Of a stretch of DNA of 64,000 nucleotides, positions 52,851 to 62,440 are shown piece after piece (position 1 is the first letter of the stretch; each line of letters begins with the position of its first letter). The notes beneath the pieces are model-generated. The model saw nothing but the letters and a program-made list of their open reading frames with translations, made no database searches and was not told the DNA's origin. The position numbers and the translations under genes are program-made. The stretch is from Puccinellia tenuiflora (taxonomy: Eukaryota > Streptophyta > Magnoliopsida > Poales > Poaceae). The stretch covers positions 1,224,065 through 1,288,064 of the forward strand of contig QRDG01000601.1 in the NCBI GenBank assembly GCA_012064385.1. The letters run 5' to 3'.

Positions 52851-55716
52851 CAAGTATAACTGTTCTTCAACAGTGTTGTCATTAATGAGACGTGTTTGCA
52901 ACCACCCGCTGAAAGTCTTCATGTGTTCTCTTTGAATCGATTCTCCAGGCTGCTCTGGGCATTTAGAGCGTAAAATATTCATGTGTTCCTGGATATACGG
53001 AGCCACCAAGATGGAATTATATAGAACTGTGTAGTGTGCTTGATTGAAAGAATCCCAGTCCTTACACATTATTGATTTCTTTCCTAGCGTGCCTATTCCA
53101 CGCAGTCTCCCCTCATGGCGCGATTGAGGAACACCGATCGGCTTAAGGTCAGGAATAAAGTTAACACAAAACTCAATTACCTCCTCTGTTCTATAGCCCT
53201 TGGAGATTCTTCCTTCGGGCCTAGCACGGTTATGAACGTATTTCTTTAAGACTCTCATGAACCTCTCAAAGGGGAACATGTTGTGTAGAAATACAGGACC
53301 GAGAACGTTAATCTCTTCGACTAGGTGAACTATGAGGTGCGTCATAATATTGAAGAAGGATGGTAGGAATACCAACTCGAAGCTGACAAGACATTGGACC
53401 ACCTCCCTTTGTAAAACTGGTAGAGTCAATGGATTGATCACCTTCTGAGAAATTGCATTGAGAAATGCACATAGCTTCATAATGGGTACTCGAACATTTT
53501 TCGGTAGAAGCCCCCTCAATGCAATCGGAAGTAATTGTGTCATAATCACGTGGCAGTCATGAGACTTTAGGTTCTGGAACTTTTTCTCTGCCATGTTTAT
53601 TATTCCCTTTATGTTCGACGAGAAACCAGACGGGACCTTGATACTGCTCAGGACTTTAAAAAATATCTCCTTCTCTTCTTTGGTAAGAGTGTAGCTGGCA
53701 AGACCTTGATACTTATCTGGATTCAGGTGGTCGTCTCGTTCGTGCATACGTTGGTGGTCCTGCCGTGATTACGGTGTATCTTTTGTTTTCCCATACATGC
53801 CAAAGAAGCTTAGTAGGTTCACGCACAGATTTTTCGTCACGTGCATCACGTCGATTGCAGAGCGAATCTCCAGTATTTTCCAACAGGGTAGCTCCCAAAA
53901 TATAGAGAACTTCTTCCATATGGGTACGTGTCCATCAGCATCATTCGAAACAGATAGATTGCCAGGACCCTTTCCAAAGATTACTTTTAAGTCCTTGACC
54001 ATGTCATATATAACATCACCATTAGATAATTTAGGATTTGTCCGATGATCTGGCTCACCTTCGAAATGCTTGCCTTTCTTTCTTACGGCATGCCCTTTTG
54101 TAAGAAATCGCCGATGCCCCAGGTACACATTCTTGTTTCCCAAATGTATACTTTCAGTCTCACCTAAACAGTGCGTGCATGCATTGTATCCCTTGTTTGA
54201 CTGTCCTAAAATGTTACTAAGAGCAGGCCAATCATTGATGGTTACAAACAGCAACGCTCGTAGGTCAAATTCCTTTTGTTCGTGCTCATCCCACATAGGT
54301 ACACCTTCGTCACGCCACAAGTGTAAAAGTTCTTCAACCAATGGCCTCAGGTACACATCAATGTCGTTGGCGGGTTGCTTCGGGCCTTGGATGAGCACTG
54401 TCATCATAATGAACTTCCGCTTCATGCACAACCAAGAAGTAAGGTTATAGATACACAGAGTCACAGGACAGGTGCTATGACTGGAGCTTTGCTCCCCGAA
54501 AGGATTAAAGCTATCTGTACTTAACCCAAATCTTAAGTTCCTTGCGTCAACTGCAAATTCCGGGAACTCCCTGTCGATTTTTCTCCACTTCGACCCATCG
54601 GCGGGGTGTCTCAGCATCAGGTCTTTCTTACGGTCTTCTTTGTGCCATCGTAACAACTTTGCACGCTCTTTGTTTTGGAACAAACGTTTCAACCGTGGTA
54701 TTATAGGAGCATACCACATCTCCTTGGCAGGAACCCTCTTCCTGGGGCACGGCTCACCCTCAACATCACCAGGGTCATCTCGCCTTATCTTATACCGCAA
54801 TGCACCGCATACCGGGCATGCATTCAAATTCTCGTACTCCTCACCACGGTAGAGGATGCAGTCATTGATGCATGCATGTATCTTCTGCACCTCTAATCCT
54901 AGAGGGCAGACAACCTTCTTTGCTTCGTACGTACTGGGGGATAATACGTTATCCCTTGGAAGCATCTTCTTTATTATTTTCAGCAATTTTTCAAATCCCT
55001 TGTCAGATGTACCATTCTCTGCCTTCCATTGCAGCAATTCCAGCGTGGTACCAAGCTTTTTCTGGCCATCTTCGCAAGTTGGGTACAACAATTTCTTATG
55101 ATCCTCTAACATGCTCTCCAACTTCAACCTCTCGTTTTCACTTCTGTTGTTTATCTGTGCATCAAGAATGGCCCGACCAAAATCATCATCGTGCTCATCA
55201 ACAATGGGCTCATCAACAATGGGCTCTTCTTCAGCTTCGTCTTCCCCCATTGCAGTATCACCGTCTTCGGTGAACATAGGATAGTTGTCATTATCCTCTT
55301 CTTCTTCATTTTCTTCCATTATAACCTCTCTTTCTCCGTGCTTGGTCCAACAATTATAACCGGACATGAAACCATGCTGCAACAGGTGGACGTGAATGGT
55401 TTTTGAGGTAGAGTAATCCTGCGTATTCTTGCAGACGCTACATGGACAAGAAATAAAACCATTCGAAGGCTTGTTTTTCTCAGCCACACGGAGAAAACTA
55501 TGCATGCCATTAATATAGTCGGGACATCGTCGGTCACTGTACATCCATTGCCGGCTCATCTGCATTATATAAATATATCAAAAACTATTGCACTACATCA
55601 AGAGTATATAATAGTGACCAAATTAATTAATACAAGTTCATCACATAAAAACCAAAGTAAAGTAATTGTAATGCATAGTCCTCATAAAACATACATTAAT
55701 TGAAACTAACATACAA

Positions 55717-56201
55717 CTATCTAAAGAATTTAAATCCGACACCAAATGCGATCAAAATCGCAACTAAGGTAACTACTGAACCAACAACATAATGGTACCA
55801 AGCCTCCTGACTAATGGCATATTTTCTAATCTTTTTAATCTTCAAGCGCATTGCATCCATCTTGATCTCATGAGCATCGACGACGTCGGCAAGCTTGAAC
55901 TCGTGTTCATCGATGATGTCGGCAAGCTTCAACTCCAATTTCATCTTCTCTTCTAGGCATTGCAGACGAAGATCTTCACTTCTTTCCAATTTTGCCTTCA
56001 AATCATTGTTTTCTTCTACAAAAAACTCGACAATAGGGTCGGTTGGAATTTTCGGTTCAACTACCTCCTAGATAAAAGTGTCTATGTCAAGTTGGTAGGT
56101 ATAGTTGTTATAAACACGAAATGAAACAAATAGTTATGAAAATATACCACATCCGAATCATAGACCGGACGAGGGACGACGGGGGCGGATATCAAAACCA
56201 T
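55717..56201 (-). CDS. CACTA accessory protein: coiled coil with C-terminal membrane anchor, 134 aa
   Basis: Two exons on the minus strand, 56201-56148 and 56067-55717, join in frame at GT/AG sites: 18 codons (MVLISAPVVPRPVYDSDV) plus 116 codons and a stop. The middle is charged and helical (NNDLKAKLERSEDLRLQCLE, EKMKLELKLADIIDEHEF) with heptad-like spacing. A duplicated ADIIDEHEFK/ADVVDAHEIK motif follows, and the end is a single hydrophobic segment (VVGSVVTLVAILIAFGVGF) with a short basic tail, the layout of a tail-anchored membrane protein. The homologue at 33448-33883 in CACTA-2 has the same intron and is frameshifted. It lies 158 bases before the TNP2 start. Family not recognised; function unknown. 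Confidence 0.7.
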
Positions 56202-56958
56202 GACACTATACATATAAAAAACATAAGAAAATTATACAAGAAATAAATATGCTTTTAAATCATACAAGTCATTTTTCTTAAAATAGAAGATAAAGAAAAA
56301 AGGCTCACCGAGGTGGTGCCGGTGACGGGACGACGCGGGCTATCGACGGTGGTGAGGACGGGACGACACTAAAATCCACAAATAATAAATTAATTTGAGC
56401 TCAAAATGCATATAAAAAATAAACTCTCTAACTTAGGCATTTCATCAAACACCTAGCTAGCACTACAAAAAATGAAATGAGCTAAACTAGCAATGAAATG
56501 AGCTAAAGTTGCAACTTCGGAGGAAAGGATGATGTTGCTAACCCTTGAATAGATGGGGTGCCTTTAATCCTCACAAGTGGTGCAAAAAATGGGGATTAAC
56601 TTGAGTGAGGGAGAGGAAATGGAGGAGAAATGAGTGATGAACTCGAGCTCAAAATGGTGGTGGCCTCGGGTGGAAGATGATATATGTGCAGGGAAGACCT
56701 TTGGTCCCGGTTCCAGCCACAAACCGGGACCAAAGGCTCCCTGCCAGGGATCCCACAGCTACAGCAGACGCCAGCCGCATGTGCTAACCCTTTGGTCCCA
56801 GTTCCAGCCACGAACCGGGACCAAAGGTCCAAATAGAACCGGGACCAAAGGTCCCCGGCGCCCCGGCCAATGGAACCGGGACCATAGCCCGCTTTGGTCG
56901 CGGTTCTTTATTGTTCCGGGACAAAAGGGCAAAACCGAAGCCCTATTTTCTACTAGTG
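56202..56958 (-). repeat. 5' terminal region of CACTA-3
   Basis: From the 5' terminus (56958) inward come subterminal hairpins (TTTGGTCCCGGTTCCAGCCA with its inverse, 56698-56735; TTTGGTCCCAGTTCCAGCCA, 56790-56828), a leader, and a GC-rich putative non-coding exon ending at a GTGAGCC donor near 56311. The latter matches that at about 33283-33340 in CACTA-2. Confidence 0.8.
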
Positions 56959-56961
56959 TCT

Positions 56962-56991
56962 AAAGACGGAGAATATTATCCCAACAAGTAG
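56962..56991 (+). pseudogene. End of the CACTA-2 Ulp1-fusion gene, last exon
   Basis: After the duplication TCT the frame continues KDGEYYPNK and TAG (56989-56991), the counterpart of the C-terminus DPKGEFYSKVEIK of the CACTA-1 gene. It was separated from its exon start near 42880 by CACTA-3. Confidence 0.85.
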
Positions 56992-57239
56992 GGATTGTAA
57001 GAGATATTGTATATATATGGTACTATATATGTAATAGGTTCGACTGCAAGGACGAATAAATAGGTCACACTTTGATCTTATATTTATGACGATGTTGTGT
57101 AATGGTTCCTTCTTTGTTGTATATATGTAGTACCGTCGAATTGAATGCAAAACAATAAACCCTAAAAAGAAAAACAATAAATGAAAAAAATTGAAACGAA
57201 AACAGTAAAAGAACCCCTAAACCCTAAAACCCAGTGTGC

Positions 57240-57417
57240 AGACAACCGGGACTAAAGGGTCTCCGACCCCGGGCGCTCGACAGCGGCCACGTGGGGACCC
57301 GTTAGTCCTGGTTTATAACACAACTAGGACTAAAGGGGTGGGCCTTTAGTCCCGATTGTGCAACCGGGACTAAAGGCCCCTTACGGACCGGGGCTAAAAG
57401 CCATTTTTCCACTAGTG
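57240..57417 (+). repeat. Right terminal and subterminal repeats of CACTA-2
   Basis: Inverted halves such as TTTAGTCCCGATTGTGCAACC and CGGGACTAAAGG (57342-57375) precede the terminus TTTTTCCACTAGTG ending at 57417, followed by ATG. Confidence 0.9.
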
Positions 57418-57420
57418 ATG

Positions 57421-57800
57421 TTTAGCCTAGCAGCCGATCACGCACAAAACTGCACATAATCTACTCCAAAACTGTACTAGCAGCCAACGCAAGGTTGCAG
57501 GCTTGCAGGGCTCCTCATTCTCTATTACTAGCTAGGTAGCTCGATCCAACACTGAATTAAAGAACTGGACGCATCACCTCCGACTACGAGTAATTGGCGT
57601 TTGCTATAACGAAAAGGCACGTGATTATTTTATCGTCCACATAAGGGAAGTCAGCACATGTGGTCGTACTTGATAAGTTTCAAAGGTGATGTAACAAGAG
57701 ATGCCTCCGCGGTCCAAAGGGGACAATTCTACGTGCACGTTTGTTCACACGTGTATTGGTTGCCACTACAAGGAGGAGGGAGGCGGGGGGCGGCGGTCGC
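57421..57800. other. Flank of CACTA-2 without recognisable gene
   Basis: Sequence of ordinary composition; no gene, RNA or repeat boundary recognised. The phrase AAGAGATGCCTCCG recurs at about 58787. Confidence 0.45.
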
Positions 57801-57807
57801 ACGTGCA

Positions 57808-57879
57808 CACGCAGACGGATGGGTTGCCCGTGTCAAGATTTTTCACGCAGACGGATGGGTTGCCCGTGTCAAGATTTTT
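57808..57879 (+). repeat. Exact 36-bp tandem duplication
   Basis: CACGCAGACGGATGGGTTGC followed by CCGTGTCAAGATTTTT occurs at 57808-57843 and again, identical, at 57844-57879. Confidence 0.95.
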
Positions 57880-57949
57880 TTTCAAGGATAGACGTACCTG
57901 AGAGACGTATCATTTTTATAGAAGAAGAGGCTAGAAGGCCGAGTTACAA

Positions 57950-58400
57950 CGCGTATGACACATGCGCTCAGTACGCTACTCCACCGATTACAAAGCGACT
58001 ACTCCCCAACCCTGCACCTATCCACCTGTCGAAGACTACCTCTAAACAACACAGCCGCTCGTCAGATCTCCGCTTCTGCTTCGATCATCCTACAAGCTCT
58101 CCCTACCGATGGGTGGTGTCTATCGAAGACAACCCCATTTCGGTGCCTCCAGAGGCACCAGCAGGTCAAAAGAATGTGCTCCACACCTCTCTGAAAAGAA
58201 CAGAACCGAGAAGTACATGGTCGATGTCTTCGCCCTTCTGGTTGCACAAGGGGCACAAAGTGGGTTGTGGCAGTCCTCTACGACTCAAATGGTCCGCCGT
58301 TCAACACCCTGTTCTGCAGCGCTAATCAGAGAAAAACCTTGCACTTGTTCGACGCACGGGAATGCCAAATCTGTTGCCCTCCGTCCATCCCCACCGTGCC
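57950..58400 (-). pseudogene. Second LINE relic, C-terminal region
   Basis: Minus-strand translation gives GVEHILLTCWCLWRHRNGVV and FDRHHPSVGRACRMIEAEAE, matching the typical end of plant non-LTR ORF2 proteins (W-x-LWxxRNxxVFDxxxPSxxxxxRxIxxE). The upstream part (58256-58400) keeps remnants of the zinc-binding segment in other frames. Frames are broken and neither LINE end is clear. Confidence 0.6.
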
Positions 58401-59020
58401 CTTTAACCGCACCCTATAAACAGAACGAGCGGTGTAGGTAGCCTCCCAGTTCAGAACAAGTATTCTACGCCTTCCGTGAGGGTGATCTCCGTCACGCGAT
58501 CGGCTAGCTCTAAGCGTCAAGATTTTTTGTTTTAGGAAGCGGTTCGGCTTCTATATATTTCCATCACTTGGGGGCAAAATATGGGGCTGCGCTAATTTTT
58601 CTTACATCACAAATTCACAATATAGATATGTGGCATCTGCTGGAACACCTTTTTTTAATCCAAATGCGCGAAAATATTTTTTTGTCACTTACCCTATCAT
58701 CTGGTGAAGATGCTTTTAGGGAAGGCCTATAAACTGGAATGGAGACGTATCATAAGTATTGAACGGAATCTAATAGCCTGCACGTAAGAGATGCCTCCGT
58801 GGTCTTTTCCTTTCACACGGACGTTATTGTACTTGCCGATGGTCCGATGTGACAGATATTGACTATTTTCTCAGATTCAGAGTTAGGCTCCACCGTTCAG
58901 AATCGCAAGCCATCTATTTAGACCGACTACTCTACTGCTAGAATACAGTAGACATTGTCCCGCCAATCAATCTTCACCACGTCAGCCACTATCTTTATAG
59001 TTGACCATGACTTTGATCTT
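58401..59020. other. No recognisable gene
   Basis: Mixed sequence. Nothing supported beyond a repeat of the phrases AAGAGATGCCTCCG and GAGACGTATCAT that also occur at 57698 and 57902, hinting at an old duplication on the two sides of the LINE relic. Confidence 0.4.
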
Positions 59021-59024
59021 TATT

Positions 59025-60190
59025 TCACAGTTTTTTTAGATAAAGAGAATATATTAATATCGCGAAGATATCAATTACACCCAGACTCTACAACAACGCA
59101 ATGCTCAAAAGGCATGACGGATCCACACAGACAAAAAGACGAAAAAGAAGCTGAAAAAGAAAAGTCCCGCTACAGAGTTCCATTTCTCGCAGCAGCAGCA
59201 CAACCACCACCAAGGCTAACACCTGATGTCCAAGTTCTTCCAAAGCGACGCCTCCAAGAAGGAAACAGTGCACCAGCGCCGTCGTCGCCCGATCGTAGAT
59301 CTTGGGTTTTCACCCTGGAGATAATCCCCACTCTCAAAACAATGTCTTCAACAAGACTATTGCCAGGCACAACCAATTAAGGCCAGACCTTGGATTTTCA
59401 CCCTGAAAGGTAAGATCTTGAGCTTCACCTGTGTTGTCGCCCCCACTTACATACCGTTGCTACTTACATACCGTTGCTACGAATCCCAAAACTCCAAGCA
59501 AGTTCCTCAACGCCATAGACTCCAATCACCATTACAAGTCCTTCGATCTCGGCTTCCATGACATTCTCTGCCTCTGACTTCACCATGGAGTAAAACATAT
59601 CTCCTGATGGCAACAGATAGCAGAGCTTCGCGCCGCTCGCTCCTTAACGGAGAATCATTGGGCACGACCGAATCCCACCCGATACAGCAATCTCCAGGCA
59701 TAACGCGCCATGTGAGTTCGCCGGCGGAGCCTTCCGGAACCAGCCACTCCGGCCACATCAGAAAGGACAGGCGTCAGGCGAATCTTCATCTTGGCGCAAA
59801 AGGAACCCTAGGACAGCCGCCTTTATTCGAGCACACCAGCAGGCCCCCACGCCGCTGGCCAGCTACCGGCGAACAGATCGAGTGGATCAGGAACACGTGA
59901 TGGCGACAAGAGGAGGGCTGCAGCGCACCCATAGGCATGCGCAGGAGCGCCATCACCATAGTTTCCGCGCCGTCGCCTCCGGCCAACACCGCACGCCCGC
60001 CCTCACAGCCCCATCCACGCCTCCCTACAGCGTGCCGGCAGACGCCGCTCATGGGCGAGCAAGCGCTGCCGCCCCACTGCCAAACCTCCACCTGCGCCAC
60101 CAAGGAACCAAATCCCCCGCACGAAGAGAATCCGGCAGGCTACGCCAGCCCCGCCCGACACCGGCCTTCTAGATCGGATCGGGGGTCCTC
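59025..60190. other. Probable degenerate repeat, no supported gene
   Basis: It starts with TTTTTTTAGATAAAGAGAAT and ATATTAATATCGCGAAGATA, a stretch that resembles a grass LINE 3' end in reverse. It continues with Pro/Ala-rich reading frames of low information on both strands. There are no domains; frames of about 100-140 codons are not supported by start context or similarity that I recognise. Confidence 0.35.
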
Positions 60191-60192
60191 CA

Positions 60193-60720
60193 GAGCATAG
60201 TAGCCAGATTCGGGGTACGGTGGTCCGTTCCTCGTTCCCGATTCGTCGTCCCAGAAACGGAGTCGGAAACGAGAGGCGATACGGTCCGATTCGGAGAGGA
60301 AACGCGTTTCTGGCCCTCGGTACAATCCCAGGTTCAGCCTGGCGCGGTCGCGCACCTGGGGAGATTGAGGTCCAGGGCCACGGAAGGATTGCGGCGGCAG
60401 CGCCATGGATTACTCGTATTGCTGGATTGGGAGGAAGGAGAACGAGTGGTAGGTGTGTCATGTGGGCTATGTGGACACGCAGGGGCTTAGAATTGGCCTT
60501 TTATTAACGTGGGTTGTAGTTAGATGCGGCTGATCTGGCTCGATTCATATACCGTCCCGATTCACCGTCCCCAAATCGTCCGAGTCGCGTCCCACCCCTG
60601 GATCAATACGTACCAGAGATGTATACCCTCATCGTACCCAAGTGTTGTTAGTCTCCGATTCCCGTCCCCCGTATCCGTTTCTCATACCGGCCGTACCGGA
60701 AACTTGGCTACACTATGCTC
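60193..60720. mobile_element. Possible DNA transposon or MITE with imperfect inverted ends
   Basis: GAGCATAGTAGCCAGATTCG and continuing GGGTACGGTGGTCCGTTCCT (60193 onward) resemble the inverse of the right end, GAGCATAGTGTAGCCAAGTT then TCCGGTACGGCCGGTATGAG (60720 backward), over about 60 bases with mismatches and gaps. No convincing target duplication was found, so the superfamily and exact limits are open. It lies 165 bases upstream of the start codon of the FAD-oxidase pseudogene. Confidence 0.45.
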
Positions 60721-60885
60721 CAGAGCCGCCCTCGTGCGGAGCGACCCGGGAGTCCTTTTCGTGTTTGGTCGCCAGCTAGTAGCTGGAAAACGATGGCGAA
60801 GTTGAACTCGTAAAGTAGGCTATATCTAGAGCTTGATACCATGCCAAGTTTCGCGACAGCACTGAACCGTGAGGACGAAACAAAC

Positions 60886-62440
60886 ATGGCCTCGTCTCGT
60901 AGCTTAGCAGTAGCCGTTCTCTTCGCCTTCCTCTCGTGCTGCGCTCCCGTCCCATCCCTAGCTACCTCCGACGGCTTCCTCCAGTGCCTCTCGGCAGCCA
61001 TACCGAAGCAGCTCCTGTACACGCAGAGCTCGCCTTCGTTCACGTCGGTCCTGGCGTCCTCCATCCGGAACCCCAAGTTCTTCACCCCTAGCACGGTGAG
61101 GCCGCTCGTCATCGTCACGCCGACGAACGCCTCCCACGTCCAGGCCGCCGTCGTCTGCGGCCGCCAGAACGACGTGCGCATCCGCGTGCGCAGCGGCGGG
61201 CACGACTACGAGGGCCTCTCCTACCGGTCCGAGCGCCCGAGGTGTTCGCCGTCGTCGACCTGGCCAACCTCCGCTCTGTGAGCGTCGACCCGAAGGCGGC
61301 CACCGCGTGGGTGGACTCCGGCGCGATCCTGGGAGAACTATACTACGCAATTTCGAAGGCGAGCAACACGCTGGCTTTCCCGGCCGGTCTGTGCCCGACG
61401 ATCGGCGTAGGCGGTCATTTGAGCGGCGGCGGGTTCGGCATGCTGCTCCGCAAGTACGGCGTCGCCATCGACAACGTCCTCGACGCTACGCTCGTCGACG
61501 CCAAGGGTAGGCTCCTGGATAAACAGGCCATGGGGCTGACGTATTCTGGGCCATCCGCGGCGGCGGCGGCGAGAGCTTCGGCATCGTGCTGTCGTGGAAG
61601 GTGCAGCTCGTGGCCGTCCCGCCGACAGTGACAATGTTCAGCGTCCCCAAGTCCGTCAACGAGGGTGCCGTCGACATCCTCACTAGGTGGCAAGTAGTCG
61701 CCCCAGCTCTTCCCGAAGAACTGTTCATCAGGGTGCTCGTCCAGAAACAGGTGGCCAACTTCCAGTCCATGTACCTGGGCACGTGCGACAACCTCCTGCC
61801 ATTGATGAGCAGCCGCTTCCCGGAGCTCGGCCTGAACCGGACGCACTGCAAGGAGATGACATGGATCCAGTCCGTGCCGTACATCTACATCGGCAGCACC
61901 GCGACCGTGCAGGACATCCTCAACAGGACAACGTCCACGAGCTCCTTCAGCAAGGCCACGTCCGACTACGTCCGTCAGGCCATCACCAAGGACGTGTGGG
62001 TGAAGATCTTCGCCTGGCTCGCCATGCCGGACGCCGGGCTCATGATCACGGACCCCTACGGCGGGAAGATCAGTAGCTTCCCGGAGTCGGCGACGCCGTT
62101 CCCCCACCGTGGTGGCGTGCTTTACAACATTCAGTACATGAACTTCTGGTCGGCCGCCACGGATGGATCGGCACAGACGAAGTGGCTAAAAAACTTCTAC
62201 ACGTTCATGACGCCATACGTGAGCCAGAACCCGAGGGAGGCGTACGTGAACTATAGGGACCTTGACCTCGGCCAGAATGTCGTTGTGGGCAACGTCACCA
62301 GCTACCAGGCCGGTAAAGTTTGGGGCGAGAAGTACTATAAGGGTAACTTCCAGAGGCTGGCTATGGCAAAGGCTGAGGTAGATCCTGACGACTACTTCAG
62401 GAACGAGCAAAGCATCCCGCCACTTGTGGTGAGCAAGTGA
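60886..62440 (+). pseudogene. Berberine bridge enzyme-like FAD-linked oxidase, two 1-base deletions
   Basis: An intron-less gene of about 518 codons. The start at 60886 (MASSRSLAVAVLFAFLSCCA) gives a secretory signal peptide; an in-frame ATG at 60841 adds a non-hydrophobic leader and is less likely. The FAD-binding_4 domain has both covalent flavin residues: His in RSGGHDYEGLSYR (codon 61201-61203) and Cys in GLCPTIGVGGHLSGGGFG (codon 61392-61394). The C-terminal BBE motif is EAYVNYRDLDLG. Family members are secreted flavoproteins oxidising alcohols, carbohydrates or alkaloids; the substrate here cannot be told. A base is missing near 61240 (CCCGAGGTG, frame needs one more) and another near 61535 (ATGGGGCTGAC), so the three pieces lie in three frames. 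Either it is a young pseudogene or these are sequence errors in GC-rich DNA. AATAAA follows at 62464. Confidence 0.9.

Larger units (their letters stand above)
50340..55559 (-). pseudogene. TNP2-like transposase of CACTA-3, interrupted by element Y
   Basis: The start at 55559 (MSRQWMYSDRRCPDYINGMH; an upstream in-frame ATG exists at 55565) matches the CACTA-2 copy. The frame is unbroken to a TAA at 53769-53771 (after YGKTKDTP; the other copies have Glu). It continues in the same frame to 52853, is cut by element Y, and resumes at 50978 in the same frame. A second in-frame TAA lies at 50733-50735 (KWFNL*DGVNVD). Domains: Cys-rich N-terminus (SCPCSVCKNTQDY), acidic linker, second Cys pair (CPVCGALRYKIRRDD), Transposase_21 core (MDEHEQ-like region to SAIDVMHVTKNLCVNLL), DUF4218 and DUF4216. 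Apart from two stops and the insertion it is well preserved. Confidence 0.92.
42972..56958 (-). mobile_element. CACTA-3, minus orientation, TSD TCT
   Basis: Termini are CACTGGTAGAAAACAGAGC at 42972 (3' end of the element) and the complement of CACTAGTAGAAAATAGGGC ending 56958 (5' end). The duplication TCT is at 42969-42971 and 56959-56961. It lies in the final exon of the CACTA-2 protease gene; excising it restores DHVIS|KDGEYYPNK and a stop. Minus-strand genes are a membrane-anchor gene (56201-55717, intact), TNP2 (55559-50340, interrupted) and the Ulp1 fusion (47434-43536). Length 13987 bases including nested element Y and a Stowaway MITE. Confidence 0.96.
32663..57417 (+). mobile_element. 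CACTA-2, decayed, containing nested CACTA-3, TSD ATG
   Basis: The left terminus is CACTAGTAGAAAAAAGGGC at 32663. The right terminus is the complement of CACTAGTGGAAAAATGGC ending 57417. The duplication ATG is at 32660-32662 and 57418-57420. Plus-strand genes are a membrane-anchor gene (33448), TNP2 (34062) and the Ulp1 fusion (39288 to 56991, interrupted). Removing CACTA-3 and its duplication leaves about 10.8 kb. All three genes carry stops or frameshifts, consistent with its being the host of another insertion. Confidence 0.95.

Noticed and set aside
59025..60507. ORFs of 80-150 codons upstream of the oxidase gene
   Set aside because: Overlapping on both strands, Pro/Ala/Arg biased, no domain, no promoter or splice support.
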